Positions 1 to 7,752 of a DNA stretch of 16,241 bases are shown piece by piece. The position numbers and the translations under genes were made by a program. The notes below the pieces were generated by a model. The model worked only from the letters and a program-made list of their open reading frames with translations, had not been told where the DNA came from and searched no databases. Source of the DNA: Hydrogenophilales bacterium (GTDB lineage: Bacteria; Pseudomonadota; Gammaproteobacteria; Burkholderiales; Thiobacillaceae). The DNA lies in NCBI GenBank assembly GCA_011391655.1, contig JAABQE010000300.1, forward strand, positions 1 through 16,241. The letters are read 5' to 3'. Positions within the stretch are counted from its first letter, which is position 1; each line of letters begins with the position of its first letter.

Positions 1-62
1 CCCCCACGCCTTGCGGCGCTGGAACCTAAATCCAGTGCGTCTACCAATTCCGCCACTCTCGC
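1..62 (-). tRNA. tRNA-Leu (anticodon UAG), 3' part cut by window edge
   Basis: Read on the minus strand from 62, the sequence gives a 7-nt acceptor strand GCGAGAG, a D-arm of the leucine type (TGGCGGAATTGGTAGACGC), then the anticodon stem-loop CTGGA-TTTAGGT-TCCAG, whose loop centre is TAG (positions 28-26). A long type II variable arm begins CGCC-GCAA-GGCG. The match to the common bacterial tRNA-Leu(UAG) pattern is close. The T-arm and 3' acceptor strand lie beyond position 1, so the gene is incomplete. It is transcribed away from the hpn genes. Confidence 0.95.
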
Positions 63-97
63 GGCTATACCGCAAAGCCATCAACAGATAAGTGTAA

Positions 98-103
98 TAT
101 AAT
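98..103 (+). promoter_or_regulatory. candidate -10 element for the hpn operon
   Basis: A perfect TATAAT stands in the AT-rich part of the 115-bp gap between the tRNA gene and hpnC. No good -35 hexamer lies 16-18 bp upstream, so this is only a candidate. A start near 110 would give a leader of about 68 nt. The rest of the gap (63-177) shows no other clear gene or signal, and no Shine-Dalgarno sequence is visible before hpnC. Confidence 0.4.
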
Positions 104-177
104 CAATACGATGCTGTCACCCAGCCCGCACTGTATCCCATCTAAGTCATTATTCCCATTCCGTTTTTTTGTTTCCG

Positions 178-984
178 GTGCCGGTCGATCATTACGAAAA
201 TTTTCCCGTTGCGTCCTGGTTGCTGCCCAAACGGCTGCGCCGGCCAGTCGAAGCGATTTACCGATTTGCCCGCAGCGCGGACGACATTGCCGATGAAGGC
301 GACGCCCCGGCCGCCGAACGCATGGCCCAACTGGCGATTTACCACACCAAACTGGATTCTATCGAACGGGGCGACACGCCGGCTGATCCGGTCTTTGCTC
401 CACTGGCCGCCGCGATTCGTGATTTCACCATCCCGCTCGCGCCCTTCCGCGATTTACTGTCTGCGTTTGAACAAGACGTCGAAAAAACGCGCTACGCCCA
501 TTTTGGCGAGGTGATGGATTACTGCCGCCGCTCAGCCAACCCGGTCGGCCGCCTGATGCTGCATTTATATGGCGACCACGATCCTCGCCACCTGGCTTAT
601 TCCGACGCCATTTGCAGCAGCCTGCAACTGATCAATTTCTTGCAGGACATTGCAGTGGATTATCAAAAGGACCGGGTTTATCTGCCGCAAGACGAACTCG
701 CCGCACTCCACGTCAACGAAACGCAGATCGCCCAGGGCGACACGCGCGGCATGTGGCATACGATGATGCACCGGCAAATCGAACGCACCCGCAAGCTATT
801 GCAGGCGGGTGCGCCGCTTGGCCGGCAACTCAAGGGGCGCATCGGCCTGGAGTTGCGCGTGACCATCCTTGGCGGCGAAACCATCCTGCGCAAGCTGCAT
901 GCCGATCCAGGCTGCGTTTTTACCCATCGCCCGGTGCTCACCAAAAAAGACTGGATCACCATGCTCGGACGCGCACTATTTTGA
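178..984 (+). CDS. hpnC: hydroxysqualene synthase HpnC
   Basis: Trans-isoprenyl diphosphate synthase of the squalene/phytoene synthase family. In the bacterial three-step squalene route HpnC converts presqualene diphosphate, made by HpnD, to hydroxysqualene. The 268-residue protein opens with the family's VDHYENFPVAS signature and has both Asp-rich motifs: DDIADE at residues 35-40 and D157xxxD161 (QDIAVD), followed by a YLPQDEL segment. Length is normal. The start is uncertain: GTG at 178 is chosen because it sits just before the conserved VDHYENF, but TTG at 169 is in the same frame, and neither has a visible ribosome binding site. The gene ends 2 bp before hpnD and is the first of a tightly packed set. 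HpnC and HpnD are paralogues; the N-terminal signature and gene order assign this one to HpnC. Confidence 0.93.
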   Translation: MPVDHYENFPVASWLLPKRLRRPVEAIYRFARSADDIADEGDAPAAERMAQLAIYHTKLDSIERGDTPADPVFAPLAAAIRDFTIPLAPFRDLLSAFEQDVEKTRYAHFGEVMDYCRRSANPVGRLMLHLYGDHDPRHLAYSDAICSSLQLINFLQDIAVDYQKDRVYLPQDELAALHVNETQIAQGDTRGMWHTMMHRQIERTRKLLQAGAPLGRQLKGRIGLELRVTILGGETILRKLHADPGCVFTHRPVLTKKDWITMLGRALF

Positions 985-986
985 GT

Positions 987-1847
987 ATGGACGCCCATCA
1001 ATACTGCCAGGAACGCGCTGCTGCCAGCGGCTCCAGCTTCTATTACAGCTTTGTCTTTTTGCCTGCCGACACACGGCGCGCGATCACCGCGTTTTATGCG
1101 CTCTGCCGCGAACTCGACGACGTGGTGGACGAATGCCACGAGCGTGCGGTCGCCGAGACCAAACTCAACTGGTGGCGCGAGGAAATCGGACGCTTTGCAG
1201 CAGGCGTGCCGGAGCATCCGGCCACACGCGCCCTGTTCGACACCCCGCAGGGCCGCAATACCTCGCCGTCCCTATTGCTGGAAATCGTCGATGGCATGGC
1301 GATGGATCTGGATGACCCGCGTTACCCCGATTTCAAATCGCTCAATCTGTATTGCTACCGTGTAGCGGGGGTCGTCGGCGAGATTGCAGCCGCGCTGTTC
1401 GACGGCGGACGCAGCGAGGACGACCGAGCGGTCCGCCGTTACGCGCATGAACTGGGCCTGGCCTTCCAGCTCACCAACATCATCCGCGACGTCGGCGAAG
1501 ACGCGCGACGCGGGCGCATTTACCTGCCGCAAGACGAATTGGCGCGCTTTGGCGTGCAGGAGGCCGATTTGCTGAATGGCCGGGATACGCCCGAATTTCA
1601 GTCCTTGATGCAGTTTCAGCACAAGCGCGCGGTCGCCTGTTACGACCGGGCGCTGGCCGCGCTGCCCGCGCGCGCGCGCCAGGCGCAACGCCCCGGACTG
1701 GTGATGGCCGCGATATACCGCACCTTGCTGGACGAAATCCAGCGTGACCATTTTCCCGTGCTACGCGCGCGCGTCTCGCTGACGCCGCTGCGCAAACTGT
1801 GGCTAGCGAGTAAAACCTGGCTATTTCCTGATGCCCGCTTCCGGTAA
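987..1847 (+). CDS. hpnD: presqualene diphosphate synthase HpnD
   Basis: Condenses two farnesyl diphosphates to presqualene diphosphate, the first committed step to squalene and hopanoids; cytoplasmic or membrane-peripheral. The 286-residue protein has the HpnD-type N-terminus ending in SSFYYSFVFLP, the first Asp-rich motif LDDVVDE (residues 43-49), and the second motif D168VGED172 followed by ARRGRIYLPQDEL. An open frame extends far upstream of 987, but it is the shadow of hpnC; ATG 987 gives the normal family length and comes 2 bp after the hpnC stop, so translation is probably coupled. The 3' end overlaps hpnE by 17 bp. Paralogous to the preceding gene, from which it differs clearly at both ends. 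Confidence 0.95.
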   Translation: MDAHQYCQERAAASGSSFYYSFVFLPADTRRAITAFYALCRELDDVVDECHERAVAETKLNWWREEIGRFAAGVPEHPATRALFDTPQGRNTSPSLLLEIVDGMAMDLDDPRYPDFKSLNLYCYRVAGVVGEIAAALFDGGRSEDDRAVRRYAHELGLAFQLTNIIRDVGEDARRGRIYLPQDELARFGVQEADLLNGRDTPEFQSLMQFQHKRAVACYDRALAALPARARQAQRPGLVMAAIYRTLLDEIQRDHFPVLRARVSLTPLRKLWLASKTWLFPDARFR

Positions 1848-3105
1848 ACCCGGTGTCGCCGTCATTGGCGGCGGCTGGGCGGGTTGCGCTGCCGCACTGA
1901 CACTGGCCGAAGCGGGCGTCACCGTCACCCTGCTGGAAGCGAGCCGCACCCTGGGCGGACGTGCACGTGCAGTCGAACTGGACGGGCGGCCACTCGACAA
2001 CGGTCAACATATCCTGCTCGGTGCCTATGAGCAGACCTTGCAGCTGATCGAACACCTGCATGTCACACCAGGGTTGTGGCGACTGCCGCTCAGCCTCAGC
2101 CAGCCGCCGGATTTCAGCCTCACCTGTCCACGCCTGCCCGCCCCGTTGCATTTACTGGCGGGACTGCTCAGCGCACAGGGACTCAGCTGGCGTGAAAAAC
2201 TGGCTGCCGCGCGCTGGGCGCATGCGCTGCTCCGCGACACAGATACGCCGGACCATCTGAGCGTAAGCGAACTCACCCGCACCCAGCCTGAAAAACTGAG
2301 CCGCCTGCTGTGGCATCCACTGTGCATTTCCGCGCTGAACACGCCGCCAGAAATCGCCAGTGCCCAGGTTTTCTGCAACGTGATTCGTGCCGCTTTTGAT
2401 GGACGCAACCGACATAGCGACTTGCTGCTGCCACGGCGCGACCTCACCGCGCTGTTTCCCGCCCCCGCTGCCGCGCGTGTCATCGAACTCGGTGGCAGCG
2501 TCCGCCTGGCCTGCCGGGTAACCCGACTGGCTGCCACGACCGATGCCATCACATTGAGCACGCGCGACGATGCGGCGGCCTATAGCCACGCCATCCTCGC
2601 CGTCGCCCCCCAGCATTTGGCAGATTTAGCCTCGCCCATCCCTGAACTCAAATCGCTGGCAAACGACGTGGCCAGCTATGGCTACCAGGCGATCGCTACC
2701 GCTTATATGCAATACGACCCGGCTGTTCGACTGGACAAACCCTTGTTCGCCCTGGCCGATGGACCCGCGCAATTTGTGTTTGACCGCGGGCAGAGTCACG
2801 GTCAAGCCGGCTTGCTGGCATTCGTTGCCAGCGCTGCGGCAAACTTGCCAGTCGACTGGATGGATCAGGCGGAAGCCCAGTTGCAGCGAATTGTTCATCC
2901 CGGCGCTGCGCACTGGCGCAAAAGCATTGTCGAAAAGCAAGCCACCTACGCCTGCGTACCCAAGCTGGCACGTCCCACCCACCGCACGCCGCATCCGCGT
3001 ATTTTTCTGGCGGGCGACTACACTGACGGGGCTTATCCCGCCACCCTCGAAAGCGCCACATTGAGCGGGGTACAATCCGCCGAAGCCTTACTCAAACAAC
3101 TATGA
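1831..3105 (+). CDS. hpnE: hydroxysqualene dehydroxylase HpnE (FAD-dependent)
   Basis: Flavin-dependent amine-oxidase/phytoene-desaturase-type protein that removes the hydroxyl group of hydroxysqualene to yield squalene, the last step of the HpnCDE route. The 424-residue protein begins with an FAD-binding Rossmann motif GGGWAG (residues 13-18), an acidic residue at the end of the second strand (E36), and LGGRAR (41-46). It ends with the family's second FAD contact, FLAGDYTDGAYPATLESA (from residue 392). Length is typical. The start at ATG 1831 lies inside hpnD (17-bp overlap), and the stop shares an ATGA with the next gene (4-bp overlap), both signs of translational coupling within one operon. 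No squalene-hopene cyclase gene follows. Confidence 0.94.
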   Translation: MPASGKPGVAVIGGGWAGCAAALTLAEAGVTVTLLEASRTLGGRARAVELDGRPLDNGQHILLGAYEQTLQLIEHLHVTPGLWRLPLSLSQPPDFSLTCPRLPAPLHLLAGLLSAQGLSWREKLAAARWAHALLRDTDTPDHLSVSELTRTQPEKLSRLLWHPLCISALNTPPEIASAQVFCNVIRAAFDGRNRHSDLLLPRRDLTALFPAPAAARVIELGGSVRLACRVTRLAATTDAITLSTRDDAAAYSHAILAVAPQHLADLASPIPELKSLANDVASYGYQAIATAYMQYDPAVRLDKPLFALADGPAQFVFDRGQSHGQAGLLAFVASAAANLPVDWMDQAEAQLQRIVHPGAAHWRKSIVEKQATYACVPKLARPTHRTPHPRIFLAGDYTDGAYPATLESATLSGVQSAEALLKQL

Positions 3106-3845
3106 AAGACTATCTCCCCCGCCCTGACCTGCTCGCAGGCCGCGTCATTCTCGTTACCGGCGCCAGCTCCGGCCTGGGCCGTGCCGCCAGCCTGGCGTTC
3201 GCACACCATGGCGCCACTGTCGCCCTGCTCGCGCGCGATGAAGCCAAGCTCGAAGCGGTATACGACGAAATCATCGCTGCGGGAGGCGCTGAACCCGCGA
3301 TGTTCCCCTACGATCTGGCTACTGCCGACGACCGCAGTCTGGACACGCTGGCCAGCACCCTCGGGCATCACCTGAAGCGGCTCGATGGCCTGCTGCATAG
3401 TGCCCATCAGTTTTACAGCCTCACCCCGCTAACCCTGCAAACCCTGGATCAATGGCAAACCCTGATGCGGATCAACCTGATCGCCCCGTTTGCGCTCACC
3501 CGCGCCTGCCTGCCCTTGCTCAAGCAGGCGCCTGATGCCTCGGTCGTCTTTACCGGTGAAACCCATGGCCATCACCCTGCCGCATTCTGGGGGGGATATG
3601 CCGTGGCCAAATCTGGCCTGGAAACCCTCACCCGCATCTGGGCCGACGAGATCAGCCCGGAGGAACATGTACGGATCAACACCCTGATCCCCGGCCAGGT
3701 CGCAACCACCCTGCGCACCCGAACCCATCCCGGGCTCTCCCCAGAAACCCTGCCAAGCATGGACGATCTCATGCCCTGGTACCTGTATTTGATGGGCGAG
3801 GACAGCCGGTCCGTGCATGGTCAGATTGTTGAGTGCCAGCGCTGA
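3102..3845 (+). CDS. YciK-like short-chain dehydrogenase with degenerate active site
   Basis: A 247-residue protein of the classical SDR fold, most like the YciK group of putative oxidoreductases, whose substrate is not established. The dinucleotide-binding TGASSGLG (residues 19-26), the N125 of the catalytic set, and Y166-x3-K170 are present. Two expected motifs are altered: the NNAG/HNAG segment reads HSAH (99-102), and the residue 13 before the Tyr, normally the catalytic Ser, is Glu (E153, within TGETHG), with Thr at 154. It may therefore be a weak or non-catalytic SDR, or a subgroup with a shifted hydroxyl residue. The ATG overlaps the hpnE stop by 4 bp (ATGA), which places it firmly in the hpn operon. 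A role in hopanoid or lipid metabolism is suggested only by this position. Confidence 0.88.
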   Translation: MKDYLPRPDLLAGRVILVTGASSGLGRAASLAFAHHGATVALLARDEAKLEAVYDEIIAAGGAEPAMFPYDLATADDRSLDTLASTLGHHLKRLDGLLHSAHQFYSLTPLTLQTLDQWQTLMRINLIAPFALTRACLPLLKQAPDASVVFTGETHGHHPAAFWGGYAVAKSGLETLTRIWADEISPEEHVRINTLIPGQVATTLRTRTHPGLSPETLPSMDDLMPWYLYLMGEDSRSVHGQIVECQR

Positions 3846-3873
3846 ACGCGAACACTTCCCGGGAATCGTTGCC

Positions 3874-5154
3874 ATGATGATCGGCCGCTACGAAATCCTC
3901 GACGAAATTGGCCAGGGAGCGATGGGGACGGTATACCGCGCCCGCGACCCGATGATCGAGCGGGTGGTGGCCATCAAGACCGTAGCCATCGCACTCCTGC
4001 AACAAGAAGGCGCCGACGCGGAAGCCCGTTTCTTGCGTGAAGCACAAAGTGCCGGACGGCTATCCCACCCCAATATCGTGACGATTTACGACGTAAGCGA
4101 AGCCGACGGTCTCGCCTACATCGCCATGGAATACCTGTCTGGCAAAACCCTGCGCGACATCATGAACCAGAGCCAGATGCCGCTGGATCTGATTCTCGAC
4201 ACTCTCACGCAAATGGCCGAGGCACTGGCGTTTGCACACGAGCATGGCGTCATCCACCGTGATATCAAACCTGCTAACGTCGTGATCACCCGTCAGCGCG
4301 GACGCATCAAATTGACCGATTTCGGCATCGCCCATCTCGTCAACAGCAACCATACGCAAACCGGGCAGATGCTCGGGTCGCCACGTTATATGTCGCCGGA
4401 ACAGGCCATGGGGCGCGTGATCGATGGGCGCTCGGACATTTTTTCGCTCGGGGCCGTACTGTACGAAATGTTGACCGGGCAATACGCCTTCGACGGCGAA
4501 AGCCTGCCAACCATCATCTATCGTGTGATCAGTGAAATGCCGGTACCCGTCGAGGTATTGCGCCCGAAATTGCCGGCTGAACTCACCAGCCTGCTGGCGC
4601 GCATGTTAAGCAAAAATCCAGAGGACCGACCCGATGCAGGCACGCTAGTCAACGCTCTGCATGGGCTGGCCGCCAACCCTCCGCAATCACCCGCCTTGCC
4701 GCCTGCCGAGCGGATAACGACCCCGCTGCGGACGCTGGCGTTTACCGCGCCTATAGCGGTATTCTTTTTGGTTGGTGTGAGCATCATCGTCATCGAGCAC
4801 TTCCTCGGCACACCTGAGGCAATCCCTAGCCCTTCCGTGCCACCAAGCATCGTCGCCACCCATCCGACTCAAGTGCCTGCAACCGCAAACGGGGGCACAG
4901 GCAGCCAACCCTCAACCGTTGTTGCCGACGATACGGCCCGCCCGGTTGCCCGCAACCAGGCGTCCGCCAAACCAGACCCCTACCTCGAAGGTCTCGACAA
5001 GAAACAGGTTGAATTGCGCATCAAACGCACCGAGCTCTTGCTGAAATACACCGAGCAGCATCCCGATGTGGTGCATGTGGATCGGGAACTCGATCGGCTA
5101 CGCATCGAGCGCCGCGCATACCTGCGGAAGCTGAGAAACCAGCAAAAGGATTAA
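3874..5154 (+). CDS. membrane-anchored Ser/Thr protein kinase (Hanks type)
   Basis: Bacterial eukaryote-like kinase of 426 residues. The cytoplasmic catalytic domain (about 6-270) has the glycine loop GQGAMG (13-18), ATP lysine K35, helix-C E56, HRDIKPAN (128-135), DFG (149-151) and the SPRYMSPEQ activation-segment end (169-177), so it should be active. One hydrophobic segment (about 288-307) spans the inner membrane. A Pro/Ala/Thr-rich linker (about 309-368) leads to a charged helical tail (370-426) likely to form a coiled coil in the periplasm. No PASTA or other known sensor domain is seen. ATG 3874 is chosen because the kinase fold begins at residue 6 and a weak GGGA lies 9 nt upstream; an in-frame ATG at 3817, inside the SDR gene, is possible. 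It follows the SDR by 28 bp and ends 4 bp from the convergent amt. Substrate unknown. Confidence 0.92.
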   Translation: MMIGRYEILDEIGQGAMGTVYRARDPMIERVVAIKTVAIALLQQEGADAEARFLREAQSAGRLSHPNIVTIYDVSEADGLAYIAMEYLSGKTLRDIMNQSQMPLDLILDTLTQMAEALAFAHEHGVIHRDIKPANVVITRQRGRIKLTDFGIAHLVNSNHTQTGQMLGSPRYMSPEQAMGRVIDGRSDIFSLGAVLYEMLTGQYAFDGESLPTIIYRVISEMPVPVEVLRPKLPAELTSLLARMLSKNPEDRPDAGTLVNALHGLAANPPQSPALPPAERITTPLRTLAFTAPIAVFFLVGVSIIVIEHFLGTPEAIPSPSVPPSIVATHPTQVPATANGGTGSQPSTVVADDTARPVARNQASAKPDPYLEGLDKKQVELRIKRTELLLKYTEQHPDVVHVDRELDRLRIERRAYLRKLRNQQKD

Positions 5155-5158
5155 GCAG

Positions 5159-6361
5159 CTACCAGCTGGTTTCGCGTTCGGCCGTTGCGGATACTTTGTG
5201 AATGCTCAGGTCAGCACCGTTGAATTCCTCTTCCGCATCGAGTCTCAAGCCCACAACCCGTTTCAAGGTGCCGTACACCAACACGCTGCCAATCAAGGCC
5301 ACGGCCACCCCAGCCAAGGTACCGACCAACTGCGCCGCCAGGCTGACGCCGCCCAGCCCACCCAAGGCCTTGCTGCCAAAAATGCCGGCGGCGATGCCAC
5401 CCCACGCGCCGCACAGGCCGTGCAAAGGCCACACCCCCAGCACATCGTCAATCTTCCATTTGTTCTGCGTCACCATGAACATCCACACGAACAGTGCGCC
5501 AGCCACCACGCCGGTCGCCAGTGCACCCAGCGGATGCATCAAGTCAGAACCCGCGCATACAGCGACCAGACCAGCCAACGGCCCGTTATGGATGAAGCCG
5601 GGGTCATTCTTGCCTATCACCAGCGCGGCCAGCGTGCCACCCACCATCGCCATCAACGAATTCACCGCCACCAGGCCCGACACGGCTTCGATCAGTTGTG
5701 CCGACATCACATTAAAGCCGAACCAGCCAACCGTCAGGATCCATGCACCAAGCGCGAGAAAGGGAATATTCGACGGCGGATGCGCCGAGACCATGCCGTC
5801 CCGGGTGTAACGACCGCGCCGCGCGCCCAAAAACAACACGGCGGGCAAAGCGATCCAGCCACCCACGGCATGCACCACCACCGAGCCGGCAAAGTCATGG
5901 AATTTAGCGCCCACAGTGGCTTCCAGCCACGCCTGAATGCCATAATTACCATTCCAGACGATGCCTTCGAAAAAGGGGTAAACCAGACCCACCAGCGCGA
6001 AGGTCGCCGCCAACTGTGGGTTAAAGCGTGCACGTTCGGCAATGCCGCCCGACACGATGGCCGGAATCGCTGCAGCAAACGTCAGCAGAAAAAAGAATTT
6101 GACCAGCTCATAGCCATTTTGGGCTGACAACACATCAGCGCTGGAAAAAAAGCTCACGCCATAAGCCACGCTATAGCCGATGAAAAAATAGGCAATGGTC
6201 GAAACCGAGAAATCGGTCAGAATCTTGACCAGCGCGTTGACCTGGTTTTTCTTGCGGACCGTGCCAAGTTCCAGGAAGGCAAATCCGGCGTGCATAGCCA
6301 ACACCATGATGCCGCCAAGCAATACAAACAACACGTCACTGCCTGATTTCAAAGCGTCCAC
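5159..6361 (-). CDS. amt: ammonium transporter Amt
   Basis: Inner-membrane ammonium channel/transporter of the Amt/Mep/Rh family, 400 residues with about 11 hydrophobic segments. The twin pore histidines are seen in DFAGSVVVH (H164) and GVWPLH (H314), with the associated Asp (D156). The gate region segments LTFAAA and GWFGFN and the TM-linking VWNGN are also present. The C-terminal EEEFNGADLS is the family's regulatory tail. TM1 carries GFAFLELGTVRKKN, closer to the AMT1 style than to E. coli AmtB, and there is no separate cleavable leader. Start is GTG 6361, with CTCCCC on the plus strand (6369-6374; GGGGAG on the coding strand) 7 nt upstream. No glnK (PII) gene is adjacent. A TATAAA-like -10 sits on the minus strand around 6386-6391. 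Confidence 0.95.
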   Translation of the reverse strand: MDALKSGSDVLFVLLGGIMVLAMHAGFAFLELGTVRKKNQVNALVKILTDFSVSTIAYFFIGYSVAYGVSFFSSADVLSAQNGYELVKFFFLLTFAAAIPAIVSGGIAERARFNPQLAATFALVGLVYPFFEGIVWNGNYGIQAWLEATVGAKFHDFAGSVVVHAVGGWIALPAVLFLGARRGRYTRDGMVSAHPPSNIPFLALGAWILTVGWFGFNVMSAQLIEAVSGLVAVNSLMAMVGGTLAALVIGKNDPGFIHNGPLAGLVAVCAGSDLMHPLGALATGVVAGALFVWMFMVTQNKWKIDDVLGVWPLHGLCGAWGGIAAGIFGSKALGGLGGVSLAAQLVGTLAGVAVALIGSVLVYGTLKRVVGLRLDAEEEFNGADLSIHKVSATAERETSW

Positions 6362-6368
6362 GCGCCCA

Positions 6369-6374
6369 CTCCCC
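6369..6374 (-). promoter_or_regulatory. ribosome binding site of amt
   Basis: GGGGAG on the coding strand, 7 nt before the GTG start. It decides the start codon, because no ATG lies in a better position. Confidence 0.7.
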
Positions 6375-6383
6375 GTTAGATTT

Positions 6384-6419
6384 TATTTATACAAAGACCA
6401 TCCGGCTGGCGCCCGGATG
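6384..6419 (-). terminator. candidate terminator after tatC
   Basis: On the minus strand, just after the tatC stop, a perfect 7-bp stem CATCCGG/CCGGATG (6419-6413 pairing with 6405-6399) with a 7-nt loop is followed by GTCTTTGTATAAAT. The stem is convincing, but the U-tract is broken, so efficiency is uncertain. It would end the his-tat transcript just before amt. The same AT-rich tail may contain the amt -10. Confidence 0.45.
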
Positions 6420-6426
6420 CGTCATG

Positions 6427-7275
6427 TCAGTCGCGCGCCCCCTGATCACGCAAATCGGATTCAACGCGGCCGGACTCAGTCTGGCTGGACTCGATGCGGT
6501 CAAATTCTGAGTCCATATCCGTCTCCGACATCGGCACGTAATCTGATTCGGCTTCGGGTTTAGGCTTGGAAATCAAGGCCGCCACAATGATCCCTGCCTC
6601 ATACAGCACCCACAATGGCACGGCCAGCATGAACTGCGAAATGATGTCCGGCGGGGTAAAAATCGCGCCGATGACAAAGGCGCCGACGATGACATAGGGG
6701 CGGATTTCGCGCAGCTTGGCCACCGACACCATATTCATTTTGACAAGCAAGACCACCGCAACCGGCACCTCGAAGGTAATGCCGAACGCCATGAACAGCG
6801 TCATCACAAAATCGAGATACTTCCCGATATCCGTCATCACCGCCACCCCCGCCGGCGCCACGCCTACGACGAAGCCAAACACCACCGGGAACACCAGGAA
6901 ATAGGCAAATGCCATTCCCAGCAAAAACAGGATCACGCTTGCGATCACCAGGGGCGCGCCCAGGCGCTTTTCATGCTGATAGAGACCTGGCGCAACAAAC
7001 GCCCAAATCTGGTAGAACACCCACGGTAGCGCCAGTAAAAACGCAGCCATCATGGTGACCTTGATCGGCACAAAGAAGGGTGTCGTGACGTCAGTCGCGA
7101 TCATCTGCCCGCCTTTTGGCAGCGCGGCCAGCATAGGTTGGGCGAGTAGCGCGTACAAATCCTGCGCCCATGGAAACAGGCAAAGGAAAATCAGGACGAC
7201 CGCAAGCACCGCGCGCAACAGACGGTCGCGCATTTCGATGAGATGCGAAATAAAGGTGTCTTCAGCCTGGCTCAT
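6427..7275 (-). CDS. tatC: Sec-independent protein translocase TatC
   Basis: Six-span inner-membrane subunit that recognises twin-arginine signal peptides and recruits TatA to export folded proteins. The 282-residue protein begins with the conserved FISHLIEMRDRLLRA and has the usual hydrophobic segments, including PPDIISQFMLAVPLWVLYE near the end of the core. Its C-terminus is longer than in the E. coli protein: about 40 residues of acidic, polar sequence, including three degenerate five-residue units (RIESS, QTESG, RVESD) encoded by 15-bp repeats. The ATG overlaps the tatB stop (ATGA), so the two are translationally coupled. It is the last gene of the minus-strand his-tat run. Confidence 0.96.
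   Translation of the reverse strand: MSQAEDTFISHLIEMRDRLLRAVLAVVLIFLCLFPWAQDLYALLAQPMLAALPKGGQMIATDVTTPFFVPIKVTMMAAFLLALPWVFYQIWAFVAPGLYQHEKRLGAPLVIASVILFLLGMAFAYFLVFPVVFGFVVGVAPAGVAVMTDIGKYLDFVMTLFMAFGITFEVPVAVVLLVKMNMVSVAKLREIRPYVIVGAFVIGAIFTPPDIISQFMLAVPLWVLYEAGIIVAALISKPKPEAESDYVPMSETDMDSEFDRIESSQTESGRVESDLRDQGARD
6454..6498 (-). repeat. degenerate 15-bp tandem repeat (3 units) in tatC
   Basis: Three adjacent 15-bp units (6498-6484, 6483-6469, 6468-6454) encode RIESS, QTESG and RVESD in the acidic C-terminal tail of TatC. By eye, units 1 and 2 share 10 of 15 bases; the common core on the coding strand is GA(G/A)TCC. Confidence 0.6.
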
Positions 7276-7748
7276 GCGGCGGTTTTGGTGTCTTCGCCAC
7301 GCGCCGTTTCAACCATGGCCGACGGCGTGAACGTGTCGGCATTCTGGTCGGGCGCGTCGAGCGGCAGGCTTTGCTGGGATGGGGTCTCCACCAGCGCGGG
7401 TTTCAGCGTGGGCTCGACACGCTCGTTTCTCACCGTCGCCACCACCTGATTGACGCTCTGATTGACGCCGTCCAGTTCATTGCGCAAATAGTCATCAACC
7501 ACAGTCGCCTGCTGGCCCACATCGGATGCCGCCGACTCGATCGACTGCTTGAAGTTTTGCCCGGCACGCCGAATTTCGTCCAGCTGAATTTCCTGACTGA
7601 TGTCTGATTTCACTGCCGACACATAACGCTGCATGCGGCCATACAAATGCCCTGCCGTGCGCGCCACTTTGGGCAGGCGTTCAGGCCCGATGACGATCAG
7701 TGCAATGACGCCGACAACGACCAGCTCGGAGAATCCGATATCAAACAT
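7272..7748 (-). CDS. tatB: Sec-independent protein translocase TatB
   Basis: Single-span Tat subunit that pairs with TatC in the substrate receptor complex. The 158-residue protein starts MFDIGFSELVVVGVIALIVIGPERLP, the TatB signature: an N-terminal transmembrane helix, the short hinge GPERLP, then an amphipathic helix (KVARTAGHLYGRMQRYVSAV). The remainder is a variable polar tail with a helical middle. It overlaps tatC by 4 bp. The start at ATG 7748 is fixed by the conserved N-terminus, although no Shine-Dalgarno sequence precedes it; a heptad repeat lies there instead. Confidence 0.95.
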   Translation of the reverse strand: MFDIGFSELVVVGVIALIVIGPERLPKVARTAGHLYGRMQRYVSAVKSDISQEIQLDEIRRAGQNFKQSIESAASDVGQQATVVDDYLRNELDGVNQSVNQVVATVRNERVEPTLKPALVETPSQQSLPLDAPDQNADTFTPSAMVETARGEDTKTAA

Positions 7749-7752
7749 ATTA

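Noticed and set aside
111..296. 61-codon frame starting ATG before hpnC
   Set aside because: It is out of frame with hpnC, overlaps its conserved start, and has no recognisable content.
612..986. N-terminal extension of hpnD (possible hpnC-hpnD overlap or fusion)
   Set aside because: The added residues are the out-of-frame reading of hpnC, and the HpnD family begins near ATG 987.
3069..3074. TACAAT resembling a -10 element just before the SDR gene
   Set aside because: It falls within the end of hpnE and has no -35 at a usable distance; the ATGA overlap argues for co-transcription instead.
5198..6127. 309-codon open frame on the plus strand
   Set aside because: Antisense to amt and full of His, Gln and Arg with no recognisable motif; a shadow frame.
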